Positions 25,271 through 34,900 of a DNA stretch of 43,139 nucleotides are shown piece by piece. A program made the translations under genes and the position numbers. Numbering within the stretch: the stretch's first letter is position 1; each line of letters starts with the position of its first letter. Below the pieces are notes generated by a model that saw only the letters and a list, made by a program, of their open reading frames with translations, ran no database searches and was not told the DNA's origin. Source of the stretch: Bacteroidota bacterium (GTDB lineage: Bacteria > Bacteroidota > Bacteroidia > Bacteroidales > TTA-H9); NCBI GenBank assembly GCA_003250395.1, contig QKGM01000050.1, forward strand, positions 1 to 43,139. The letters run 5' to 3'.

Positions 25271-27031
25271 TCAGGTTAAATCCGGAGGAAAGCTGGTTGG
25301 ATTCTGCAACACTTCAATGCCATCATTAATCAGCTTTGTCAATGAGGGCTTCTCAATCGAAAGGTTATTAAGTACCTCAAGAATTTCTGTCTGTACATCA
25401 GGGGCAACATTGGCTACCCGAGATACTTCAAGCAAACCAAGCGGACACAACCAATCTTCAGGAAAAGATGATTTAAGCGATTGCCACAATGAGGAAACCG
25501 ACTCTTCTGTAGCTCCCGCTTCACGCAGAACACGCATTTCAGCATATAATCCATGTAACTTTCTTGCTTCAGAGGAGTGCTGAATTTTATGTGTTTTCTC
25601 GACAGGAACGGGGAAACTAAACTCATAAGCTTCAGGATCTGCCGGACCGGGAAATACAGAGACAATCATATTGCCAATCACCATATCATAGGTACCCCAA
25701 TCGGGATGAAAAAGTAATTGCTCCTGATAGGTTACCAGACAATCAGAAAAGGTTATCAATTGAAGTTTACCCTCCTGTTGAATCAATCGCTCAACCTTTC
25801 CATGCACAAAAACGCCAGATTCAAATTTAATGGTTACCTGCTCCCCTATCCCGGGAATCCTGCCCATTGGCTGCTCCTGATTGTGCAGTCCTGAGGATTT
25901 CTGAATGGTTCTCCATCTTCCGACCGGCGCTCCAAAACCCTGGCTATGATAATATTTAGAATGGCCTTCCATTTGTTTTCCTTTAACCGAAAAACTTGTC
26001 GGTCCTGTAGTCCTTATATAGACTGGTTGTTCATCATGCTCAATCACGCTTGTAAATATACCTGAGACTTGTATTCCGCCAGACCACTCACAGGTAGCTA
26101 CACTTTCTGATCCAATGGCCATTTTAACACCATAAAGACCTCCCCTGCGCCATGCCATAGTTTCAGAAAAAACCTCCAGTACCTCCGTCAGTGTTGCAAA
26201 ATCAGGTGTGACGAAAAGTTGGGGTTGTGGCTCGGTAATGTCAAAACCCTGCCATGCGGCAGCAATTGAATAAGGAAGTTTCTTAACTTTAGGTTGCAGA
26301 CAATAAAAACTTTCAGTTATCGATGACAATAACCCTGCTCCATAAATCCTGGGGCAATCAATGGCTCCGATAAGTCCGTATTCTACAGTCCACCAATGAA
26401 GGTTTCTAAGCAGTGCCAGTTCTGATGCATCTTCTCCAGAACTGGAATACTTCTCGAGTTGCTCGTTTGCCTCACTGATTTGAGCAGGATCAGAGTAAGG
26501 ATCTGCCTTCAAAATGGATAGGTGCCTGATAGCTTCATAAATCCTGTTATCATTAGCCGAAGGGAAAGCCATTCGTCCAATTTCACCAAAACGTTTCAGA
26601 TAGGCAGCATATTCAGGATCGGCAATTATGGGAGCATGGCCTGCTGCTTCATGAATAATGTCGGGCGCAGGTGTATAGCCAATCTGATCAATTGGCCGGA
26701 TATCGGCAGCAATAACCAGCACGTTATAGGCCTGGAATTCCATAAAAGCAGATGGAGGAATGAAACCATCCACTGCTACAGCAGCCCAGCCGATTTCTTT
26801 CAGAATACGGTTCATGCCATACATACGCGGGATTTCATTGATAGTAATACCTGTTTTACGCAATCCCCTGATATAGCTTTCGTGTGCTTTCCCATTCAGA
26901 AAGTGAATATTCTGCTGCATAACATACCGCCACAGTTCATGATCCTGTGCAGTATATTCATTGTAAGGCTGATCTACCACCAGACTCAACAGATGTTTAG
27001 GAAGTTTTTCGAGTATTTCATTCATTTCCAT
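25271..27031 (-). CDS. phhA: Aromatic amino acid hydroxylase (phenylalanine 4-monooxygenase type), extended
   Basis: Converts phenylalanine to tyrosine using a reduced pterin, iron and oxygen. The iron ligands are visible as His127 and His132 in IIHEAAGHAP and Glu217 in HWWTVEYGL, the usual 2-His-1-Glu set. At 586 residues the protein is about twice the length of the short bacterial enzyme (about 260-300). The catalytic part lies within about 20-300. Residues about 305-586 are an additional region I cannot assign, with beta-rich stretches such as SGIFTSVIEHDEQPVYIRTT and, later, GIGEQVTIKFESGVFVHGKV. I recall such long forms in Bacteroidota. Its place in a homogentisate operon supports Phe over Trp as substrate. 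Confidence 0.88.
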   Translation of the reverse strand: MEMNEILEKLPKHLLSLVVDQPYNEYTAQDHELWRYVMQQNIHFLNGKAHESYIRGLRKTGITINEIPRMYGMNRILKEIGWAAVAVDGFIPPSAFMEFQAYNVLVIAADIRPIDQIGYTPAPDIIHEAAGHAPIIADPEYAAYLKRFGEIGRMAFPSANDNRIYEAIRHLSILKADPYSDPAQISEANEQLEKYSSSGEDASELALLRNLHWWTVEYGLIGAIDCPRIYGAGLLSSITESFYCLQPKVKKLPYSIAAAWQGFDITEPQPQLFVTPDFATLTEVLEVFSETMAWRRGGLYGVKMAIGSESVATCEWSGGIQVSGIFTSVIEHDEQPVYIRTTGPTSFSVKGKQMEGHSKYYHSQGFGAPVGRWRTIQKSSGLHNQEQPMGRIPGIGEQVTIKFESGVFVHGKVERLIQQEGKLQLITFSDCLVTYQEQLLFHPDWGTYDMVIGNMIVSVFPGPADPEAYEFSFPVPVEKTHKIQHSSEARKLHGLYAEMRVLREAGATEESVSSLWQSLKSSFPEDWLCPLGLLEVSRVANVAPDVQTEILEVLNNLSIEKPSLTKLINDGIEVLQNPTSFPPDLT

Positions 27032-27058
27032 AATAATGTTCAGATTTTGGGATGAAGG

Positions 27059-27955
27059 CTATGGGCTTATCATCAAAATAGCCAACGCTACCGATATTTC
27101 TCCATCCTCGATTTTGCGTTTGGCAAGCCGTTGAAGTTCAATTACCTGTTCATCAATTGCTTTAAACTGTGTGAAGATACTCATTACAGCATCAGAATGT
27201 CGGACCTCCGCTATCTCCGGTAAGGATGGCATCATTTTCAGATTGCCTAACCGTCCCAGATCATTTCCTGTCAAGATATCACTTTGTCTGACATATTCTG
27301 GCAGACTATCAATACCAATACCTGGCTTACTGAGGGGTTTCTCGACCATGAACAGAGCATTTCCAGAGGCTCTGCAATAATAATCACCACCAAGCCTGCC
27401 AACAAGATCAATTTTATAAGGGTCAATATTTCCATCTGGATCCAGAACCGATTCATCTATATGAATCGCGACAATCCTGCAGATTACAAGGTTACCGGCA
27501 GCAGCCTGATCACCTGTTTCGATAATCTGTAACACCTTACATTCAAACTGAATAGGAGATTCTGCTACCCGGTATGGCTTCACCAATTCTGATACCTCCA
27601 TCGAGAAACCAGCTTTTCCGAACTCACTGACACCTTTCGGAAAATCAGAGCTGGCCAGACTGATTTGCTGAACCATACTAAAAGTCACCACATTTATCAC
27701 AACCTCATCAATCTGTTTCAGGTTTTCATAAGTGTGTTTTGTGGTATTATCGCGTCCTCTTCTGGCTGGTGAAAAAATCAGGATGGGAGGGTTTGATCCG
27801 AACGCGTTAAAGAAGCTAAAAGGTGAAAGGTTTGGGTTGCCATCTTCATCAATAGTACTGGCCAATGCTATAGGACGGGGCCCTACAGCTCCTGTAAGGA
27901 TGTGTGCCATCGCGGGGATGGAAAGATCATCAGGACGCAAATGCAGTTTTTTCAT
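27059..27955 (-). CDS. Flavin reductase-like domain protein
   Basis: 298 residues. The N-terminal two thirds match the FMN-binding split-barrel flavin reductase family: TGAVGPRPIALASTIDEDG, NLSPFSFFNAFGSNPPIL, and GNLVICRIVAIH. Residues about 235-298 form a helical tail. Members reduce or bind FMN, and some pair with monooxygenases. It sits between fumarylacetoacetase (8-base gap) and the hydroxylase (27-base gap), in the position where a maleylacetoacetate isomerase would be expected. Its reaction is not known; a role in cofactor supply or in the missing isomerisation step is only a guess. Confidence 0.85.
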   Translation of the reverse strand: MKKLHLRPDDLSIPAMAHILTGAVGPRPIALASTIDEDGNPNLSPFSFFNAFGSNPPILIFSPARRGRDNTTKHTYENLKQIDEVVINVVTFSMVQQISLASSDFPKGVSEFGKAGFSMEVSELVKPYRVAESPIQFECKVLQIIETGDQAAAGNLVICRIVAIHIDESVLDPDGNIDPYKIDLVGRLGGDYYCRASGNALFMVEKPLSKPGIGIDSLPEYVRQSDILTGNDLGRLGNLKMMPSLPEIAEVRHSDAVMSIFTQFKAIDEQVIELQRLAKRKIEDGEISVALAILMISP

Positions 27956-27963
27956 TCAACTAT

Positions 27964-29244
27964 CTATTTGGCAGGAAGTATCTTTGTAACTGCTTCTCCA
28001 AATCCGATACGGATACCATCTTTTATCGCAAAACCTCTTAAAATAATAGTATCATTATCGTTGATAAATACACGTTCTGTACCATCAGTCATCCTGAGAG
28101 GTTTGGTTCCCTTCCAGGCAAGTTCAAGCATCGAACCATAAGATTCTGGCAAAGGCCCGCTAATCGTACCCGAACCATATAGGTCTCCCACATTAATATT
28201 ACAACCATTGACAGTTTGGTGAGCAAGCTGCTGGGCCATATTCCAGTACATATACCTGAAATTAGAACGGCTGATAGTGATCTCCTCTGCTCCATCAGGT
28301 ATTAAAGCGACTTCAAGGTTGATATCATAACTCTTCTTCCCTTCAAACTGTAGGTAGGGCAATGGGTGGGGATCCTGCACAGGCCCAACTGTTCTGAAAG
28401 GCTCTAAGGCATCTAGGGTAACTACCCATGGAGAGATAACAGAACCGAAATTCTTTGCCAGAAATGGCCCGAGGGGGACATATTCCCAACGTTGAATATC
28501 GCGTGCCGATAAGTCGTTGAAGAGTACCAGTCCAAAAATATGATCTTCTGCATCAATAACAGATACCGAATCTCCGAGTTTAGTTTGCTTCCCCGTGATA
28601 AAGGCCATTTCCAATTCAAAGTCTACCTGTCTGCTGGGGCCAAATACTGGAGATTCGTCCTTATCACCCCTGGTTTGTCCTTTAGGACGATGAATAGAAT
28701 TGCCGGAGACCACAATTGAAGAACTCCTTCCGTGATAACCGACAGGTATATGCCTCCAGTTGGGCAATAGCGGATTTACAGCATCCCGGAACATGATCCC
28801 GACGTTTGTAGCATGTTCAAGGCTGGAATAAAAATCAGTATAATCACCAACTTTTACAGGCATCAACATTTCCACATCTCTGACGTCAAACATAGCCTCC
28901 CGAATAAGAAGTAAATTATCGCGAAGGGCCGGGTTATCATGCCTGAACAACCAGCTTAATCGATTCCTGACTGCCCGCCATACCGGTTGCCCCAACGATA
29001 TAAAGTCATTCAGTACAGGCCTGTGAAAAACTTCCGGATCAGCACCTGTATCTTTCAGGTAATGGTTTCGGGCAAGACTGCACAGGTCTATAACAGTATC
29101 ACCAATACGTGTAGCTGCTACTGCACCAAATTCGGGATGACGTAATATTCCAAACGGGATATTCTGTATCGGAAAATCACTCTGATCAGGTATATTAATC
29201 CACGATTTTAACGAAGAGTCGTTGGCCTCAATAATAATCGACAT
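27964..29244 (-). CDS. fahA: Fumarylacetoacetase
   Basis: Last step of tyrosine catabolism: hydrolyses fumarylacetoacetate to fumarate and acetoacetate. The 426 residues are full length. Metal ligands are visible as Asp137 in DYTDFYSS, Glu210 and Glu212 in VDFELEMAF, and Asp244 in FNDLSARDIQ. The catalytic His144 is in SLEHATNVG. The segments PVGYHGRSSS, EYVPLGPFLAKNFG and YWNMAQQLAHQTVNGC are family hallmarks. It follows the HPPD gene by 11 bases. Confidence 0.96.
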   Translation of the reverse strand: MSIIIEANDSSLKSWINIPDQSDFPIQNIPFGILRHPEFGAVAATRIGDTVIDLCSLARNHYLKDTGADPEVFHRPVLNDFISLGQPVWRAVRNRLSWLFRHDNPALRDNLLLIREAMFDVRDVEMLMPVKVGDYTDFYSSLEHATNVGIMFRDAVNPLLPNWRHIPVGYHGRSSSIVVSGNSIHRPKGQTRGDKDESPVFGPSRQVDFELEMAFITGKQTKLGDSVSVIDAEDHIFGLVLFNDLSARDIQRWEYVPLGPFLAKNFGSVISPWVVTLDALEPFRTVGPVQDPHPLPYLQFEGKKSYDINLEVALIPDGAEEITISRSNFRYMYWNMAQQLAHQTVNGCNINVGDLYGSGTISGPLPESYGSMLELAWKGTKPLRMTDGTERVFINDNDTIILRGFAIKDGIRIGFGEAVTKILPAK

Positions 29245-29255
29245 TAGTTTTTGTT

Positions 29256-30365
29256 TTATAGTGTTCCACGACTTTGTTGTTCGAGTTCAATAGCTTCGAA
29301 CAAAGCCTTAAAATTACCTTTCCCGAATGACCTTGCCCCTTTGCGTTGGATGATTTCATAAAACAAGGTAGGACGATCTTCAACAGGTTTGGTAAAAATT
29401 TGCAACAAGTAACCTTCATCATCACGATCGACTAATATACCCAGATCGCGTAAAGGTTTTAGTTCCTCATCAATCGATCCGACACGTGCCAGAACTGTAT
29501 CATAATAGGTAGCCGGAACTGATAGAAATTCAACTCCCCTGCTCTTAAGAGCTGAAACAGTTTCTATAATATTATCTGTGGCGAGGGCCGCATGTTGTAC
29601 TCCCGGTGACCGGTAAAAATCGAGGTATTCCTCGATCTGTGATTTCTTTTTCCCTTCAGCCGGTTCATTTAACGGGAATTTGATTCTCAGATTACTATTA
29701 GCCATAACCTTACTCATTAATGCCGTGTATTCTGTAGAGATATCTTTATCATCAAACGATACAAGCTGAGTAAACCCCATCACCCGTGAGTAAAATTCAG
29801 ACCAAATATTCATCTCGTTCCATCCTACATTTCCCACCATGTGATCAACGTATTTAAGCCCAACCTCAGCAGGCCTGTATTCAGGATTCCACTTTCTGAA
29901 TCCAGGCATAAATACACCAGTGTAGTTTCTTCTCTCTACAAATAAATGTACAGTTTCTCCATAAGTATAAATACCTGATGTGACTACCTCTCCGTCCTGA
30001 TCCTTAATTACCTCCGGTTCCTGATACACTTTTGCACCACGTCTTGTGGTCTCTTCAAATGCTGCATTTGCATCATCAACCCAGAGGGCAATTATTTTAA
30101 CGCCATCTCCATGCAGCTTGCAGTGTTCTGCTATTAAAGAATCGGGAACAAGAGCTGAGGTAAACATAAATGTAATTTTGCCCTGTTTCAGCACATATGA
30201 TGTCCTATCTTTTAATCCTGTTTCAAGTCCTGCATAAGCATGCGGCTGAAAACCAAAGGCTGTCTGGTAGTAATGAGCAGCCTGTTTTGCATTACCTACA
30301 TAAAATTCTACATAATCGGTACCATTGATTGGCAGAAAGTCTGCACCTGTTTCTTTTGTATTCAT
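29256..30365 (-). CDS. hpd: 4-hydroxyphenylpyruvate dioxygenase
   Basis: Turns 4-hydroxyphenylpyruvate into homogentisate using Fe(II) and oxygen. 369 residues, a normal length. The iron-binding His175 is in YVDHMVGNV, His258 in GVQHAALAT, and Glu337 in LFYEIIQRKG. The C-terminal GARSFGKGNFKALFEAIE helix gates the active site in this family. Two vicinal-oxygen-chelate halves are evident, the first starting near DYVEFYVGNAKQAAHYY. It lies 102 bases downstream of the homogentisate dioxygenase gene on the same strand. Confidence 0.97.
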   Translation of the reverse strand: MNTKETGADFLPINGTDYVEFYVGNAKQAAHYYQTAFGFQPHAYAGLETGLKDRTSYVLKQGKITFMFTSALVPDSLIAEHCKLHGDGVKIIALWVDDANAAFEETTRRGAKVYQEPEVIKDQDGEVVTSGIYTYGETVHLFVERRNYTGVFMPGFRKWNPEYRPAEVGLKYVDHMVGNVGWNEMNIWSEFYSRVMGFTQLVSFDDKDISTEYTALMSKVMANSNLRIKFPLNEPAEGKKKSQIEEYLDFYRSPGVQHAALATDNIIETVSALKSRGVEFLSVPATYYDTVLARVGSIDEELKPLRDLGILVDRDDEGYLLQIFTKPVEDRPTLFYEIIQRKGARSFGKGNFKALFEAIELEQQSRGTL

Positions 30366-30467
30366 TTCAATTATTTACAGTTTCAATATTTATCAAATCC
30401 TTTTTCGTGTTTTACACCACATCTAATGGAAATAGACTGTCTTCACATCATTCATATTAATTCTGTC

Positions 30468-31625
30468 CTACTGAAGCCACGATCTGAAATAATCCGGGTT
30501 TTCAAGCGCCAGTGCCTGCCGGGTTATTTTTAATGGCCGGAAAGTATCAACCATTACAGCAAGCTCTTTTGTCTCCCTGGCCCCGATGCTTCTCTCTACT
30601 GCCCCGGGAGCCGGGCCATGTGGTATACCAGTCGGATGAAGAGTAATCATCCCCTTACTGATATTATTACGGCTCATAAAATCGCCATCTACATAATAAA
30701 GAACTTCATCAGAATCAACATTACTATGGTTGTAGGGAGCAGGAATACTCTCGGGGTGATAGTCATACAACCGGGGAACAAAGGCACACACCACGAAGGA
30801 TGGTGTTTCAAAAGTCTGATGAACAGGTGGAGGCTGATGGAGGCGGCCGGTTATCGGTTCAAAATCATGAATAGAAAACGAATATGGATAATGGTACCCA
30901 TCCCAGCCAATCAGGTCAAAGGGATGCGTTGCATAATGATAAGGCCATATTGTATCATTACGTTTGATCTTCACAAGAAAGTCTCCCTTCTCATCATATG
31001 TCACCAAATGCTGTGGTTTGCGGATATCCCTTTCACAGAACGGAGCATGCTCAAGTAATTGACCCGCTTTATTTAAATATCGGGCAGGAAAACGAAGAGG
31101 TGTATTCGATTCAATGATAAACAGCCTGTTATCGATACTATCGAATTGAATCTGGTAGATTACCCCTCGTGGAATCAGCAGATGATCCCCGTAACCAAAT
31201 GGAAGATCGCCATACATAGTTTTTAGAGTCCCCTGACCCTTGTGAATAAACAACATTTCATCCGAACCGGAATTCTTATAAAAATAGCCTGTCATCGATT
31301 CACGGGGAGCAGCAAGGCTAATACACAGATCATTGTTATAAAGGACAGGAATCCTGCTTTCCAGGAAGTCATCAACTGCCGGTGCTTCAAAACCATCAAA
31401 GCTCCTGTGCTGCATATTGGGGTCTATTCCCACTTCTGGTGCAACGGAAAAAGGTTCATCAATTTTGAGTACCATGGTTGGTGGATTACAATGATAAACC
31501 AGCGAATAGAGGTCACTGAAACCCTCAGTTGAGACTAACTGTTCTGCATAAAGTGAACCGTCAGGTTTCCGGAAAATAGTATGACGTTTACGGGGAATCT
31601 GTCCCAGTGTATGATAATGTGGCAT
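30468..31625 (-). CDS. hmgA: Homogentisate 1,2-dioxygenase
   Basis: Ring cleavage of homogentisate to maleylacetoacetate. 385 residues; the N-terminus MPHYHTLGQIPRKRHTIFRK is typical. Probable iron ligands are His300 and Glu307 in APYNHSNVDSDEVLYY and His336 in HPTGIPHGPAPG. The length matches short bacterial forms rather than the 430-450 residue type. It is the first gene of the run hmgA-hpd-fahA-flavin reductase-phhA-DEAD. An inverted repeat at 31673-31690 lies 48 bases upstream. No clear TAnnTTTG promoter was found. Confidence 0.96.
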   Translation of the reverse strand: MPHYHTLGQIPRKRHTIFRKPDGSLYAEQLVSTEGFSDLYSLVYHCNPPTMVLKIDEPFSVAPEVGIDPNMQHRSFDGFEAPAVDDFLESRIPVLYNNDLCISLAAPRESMTGYFYKNSGSDEMLFIHKGQGTLKTMYGDLPFGYGDHLLIPRGVIYQIQFDSIDNRLFIIESNTPLRFPARYLNKAGQLLEHAPFCERDIRKPQHLVTYDEKGDFLVKIKRNDTIWPYHYATHPFDLIGWDGYHYPYSFSIHDFEPITGRLHQPPPVHQTFETPSFVVCAFVPRLYDYHPESIPAPYNHSNVDSDEVLYYVDGDFMSRNNISKGMITLHPTGIPHGPAPGAVERSIGARETKELAVMVDTFRPLKITRQALALENPDYFRSWLQ

Positions 31626-31672
31626 TGGCCAGTTTAGATTTAAGGTTCAGTAATATCTGATGAAAACAACGA

Positions 31673-31690
31673 TCTAACATCAACGTTAGA
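31673..31690. promoter_or_regulatory. Inverted repeat upstream of hmgA, possible operator
   Basis: TCTAAC (31673-31678), 6 bases, GTTAGA (31685-31690), with a further CCTAACG half-site near 31708. It lies in the region where the operon promoter should be. The rest of 31626-31897 is AT-rich with no gene. Confidence 0.35.
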
Positions 31691-31897
31691 AATCAAAACA
31701 ATCCTAACGCTTCTATACAACAAAAAAAGGAGACAGATTGTTCTTGTTATTTAGAAAGATTCAATATAACAAATTACCATTACTCTCAACCTATATTTTT
31801 CTCAATTCTAAAGCAACCTGCTGAAAATAAGCCCAAATTAACGGAGTGAGTCAACCAGGATTCTGAATGAATTAAAATCAGGATAAAACGCAACTAT

Positions 31898-31930
31898 TAA
31901 AAAACAAAACGCCGGGCGAATGCCCGGCGT
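31898..31930 (-). terminator. Rho-independent terminator of the type IX cargo gene
   Basis: ACGCCGGGC (31909-31917), loop GAAT, GCCCGGCGT (31922-31930) make a perfect 9-bp GC-rich stem. On the minus strand it is followed by TTTTGTTTTTTAA. It lies 24 bases past the stop at 31954. Confidence 0.85.
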
Positions 31931-31953
31931 AATAGTTTTATTAAATAGAAGTT

Positions 31954-34900
31954 TTACTGAAGAATCAGCTTCCAGCCACTCGTCATTCCTTTTGTTTCAA
32001 TCCTCAGGAAGTATGACCCCCTGGGTAAACCTGTCAGATCGAACGGATAGCTCACTAGTCCTTCACAATTCTCTGTAAACAATACTTTACCATTAACATC
32101 CAGTACCTCAACAACCATCGGTTCATCAGACCTCGAAGCAAGATTAATGGTAAACCTTCCGGAAGTTGGATTCGGATAGAGGCTCAGTCCTAAACTTTCC
32201 GGCTCAACCACAGCGACAAATGCATCCTGTACAACCTGGACAATAACAGGTGTAAGTCCGGCACCCGTAACTGTGATGTTTGCCGTACGAATTACATTTT
32301 GCGTATTTTCAGTGTATTGGGCAAAAAGAGTTCCGTTTCCTGACCCGGCAGGGGTAACAGTACACCAACTGGCATCGCTTACAACCGTCCAGTTTGTATT
32401 TGAAGCTATCTCAAACTGGGTCGATCCTTCCTGCCAGGTCACATCCTGAACATCTGGCTGAACAGTCAGAAAAGCATCAGACCCGGTCTGTGTAACAGTA
32501 ACCACTACCTGACTGACACCATTACCAAATATCGTGATTTCGGCAACACGTGTATCCATAGTTAAGTTCTGAGCATAATCGGCAATGATGTTTCCATTTC
32601 CAGTGCCACCCTGGGTTACAGTACACCAGGAAGCATTGCATGATGTTGTCCAGGTTATATTTGACACAACATCAAAAGAGACATTCCCCGCAGGTGCTGG
32701 AACATTATGGTTCGATGGAGTAACAGACAGTACCGGCACCTGCCCTTCCTGTGTAACTGTTACAGTTATGGGGGTAATTCCGGCAACAGTAACAGTTATA
32801 CTGGCAACCCGGGAATCTGTGGAGGTATTCTCAGAATAATCTGCATTGATTGTTCCATTCCCGGTACCTGAACCGGTGATGGTGCACCAGGAAGCACTGC
32901 TTTCGGCTGTCCAGGACGAATTGGATGTTACACTAAAGCTGGTTGAACCTGCAGCAGCGGTCACATCCTGATTTGATGGAGTTACAGCAAGCGAAGCATT
33001 GGCAGCAGATTGGGTTACCGTTACAGAAAAAGGTGTCAATCCGGCAGAAGAAACAGTTATTGTAGCGATTCGTTGAGCTGTATTTAAATTATCGGTATAA
33101 TTCGCCTGTAATGTGCCATTACCCGTACCTGAAGCAGTGACAGTGCACCATGAGGCATTACTCGATGCTGTCCAACTCGCGTTGGTGCTAACACTAAAAC
33201 TGGTAGCTCCTGCAGTTGAAGGGACATTCTGGTTGGAAGGGGTAACACTTAGCGAAGGGACTGCAGCTTCCTGAGTAACAGTCACAACAACCGGTGTAAG
33301 CCCGGTTACGGAAACTGTTATATTAGCCACCCGTTGAGATGTATTTGTATTTTCAAGATAATTCGCCAGTATAACTCCATTGCCTGTTCCTGAAGGTGTA
33401 ACAGTACACCACGTCTCATTACTTACAGCTGACCACTCCGCATTGGAGGTAACAGTGAAATTCACCGAACCAGATGGTGCAGTAACATTTTGATTTGATG
33501 GAGTCACAGAAAGTGTGGGTGCTGCCCCGCTCTGGGTAACAGTAACAACAACCGTGGGTGCTCCGCTCCCTGTCACAGTAATATTCGCAATTCTTGTTCC
33601 TGCTGTCGGATTGGCTTCATAAGTTGCTACCAGGCTGGCATTCCCTGTACCTGAAGGTGTAACAGTACACCAGGCTGAATTGCTTACCGCAGTCCACGAT
33701 GTATTGGAGGTCAATGTGAAAGAAGTATTGCCAGCCAGAGCAGTGACATTTTGATTCGATGGAGTTACGGCAAGTGTATTGCTGCTGGTACCCGTTATCT
33801 GTACATTATCAATTGCCCAATAATAAGCATAGGCACCCGCATAATTCCATTTGAATTTCACCTGACTTTGTCCTGCTACCGCTGAAATTACCTGACTGAA
33901 AGAAGTCGGGTTTGAGGAGGTGGTGGATGACCAGGACTGAATAAGTGTCCAGGAGCTTCCCCCATTGATGCTGTAATATAATTTAGCAGAAGACCCTGTA
34001 TAATGTTTGTAATAATGCTGGAACTGAAGGGTAACGTTAGTAAAGGCGGAGAGATCGAGTGTCGGGGTAATAAGATCTGCATTTTGCGAATTGCCACTTC
34101 CATAGGCATCAGAATTCAGATAAGCATAGTTGCCTGTAAGTGAAGGATTGGGAGACTGTCCGGTAATGGTGCCGAAAGCCCACACCTGACCATTCCCCTG
34201 ATAATCAACCTGTGACCAGCAACCCGGAATACTTGTACTGCTGAATGTTTCATTAAACGGTAGTGAATAGATACCACATAGCGTTGTAAAAGATAACTCC
34301 TGCCCATAAAATGTTCCGCTTGAATTTGTAGCGTAGGCTCTGATATAATAGGTTGTATTTGACGATAACCCTGAAATACTGCTGATAAATGAACCTACCC
34401 CCGAACCATCAGTGGTGTGATTACCAGATATGGTCGGGTTGGCAGAAGTTGACCAGCAAACACCACGTGCTGATACCGGGGTACCTCCGTCAGTGAGGAC
34501 ATTCCCTCCTGTTAATGCAGAAGTCAGGGTAATTCCTGTTGCTTCAGTTGTAGTTAGAGAAGCAGCCCCCGGAGTAAATGTTAAATCTGAACCATAGGTT
34601 GTGCCATCACTGTTGACAGCTACAACACGATAATGGTAAGTAGTACCAGCAACCAGTGTAGAAAGGTTTGCACTTACACTAACATTTGCGCTCCCTGAAC
34701 CTGCAGAAAGTGTCGGGGTTGTGTTTCCATATGAAACAGTCGTACCCCATTGAAAATAATAAGTAGTTGCGAGACCATTCGGATTCACTGCTCCATTCAG
34801 AGTTGCTGAGTTGAGAGTAACTGCAGTGGCTGCCAATGTAGTCGCTATGGGACTGTTGCCAATATTGAAAGAGGCGATACGTGTCTTTTTACCGCCCTGA

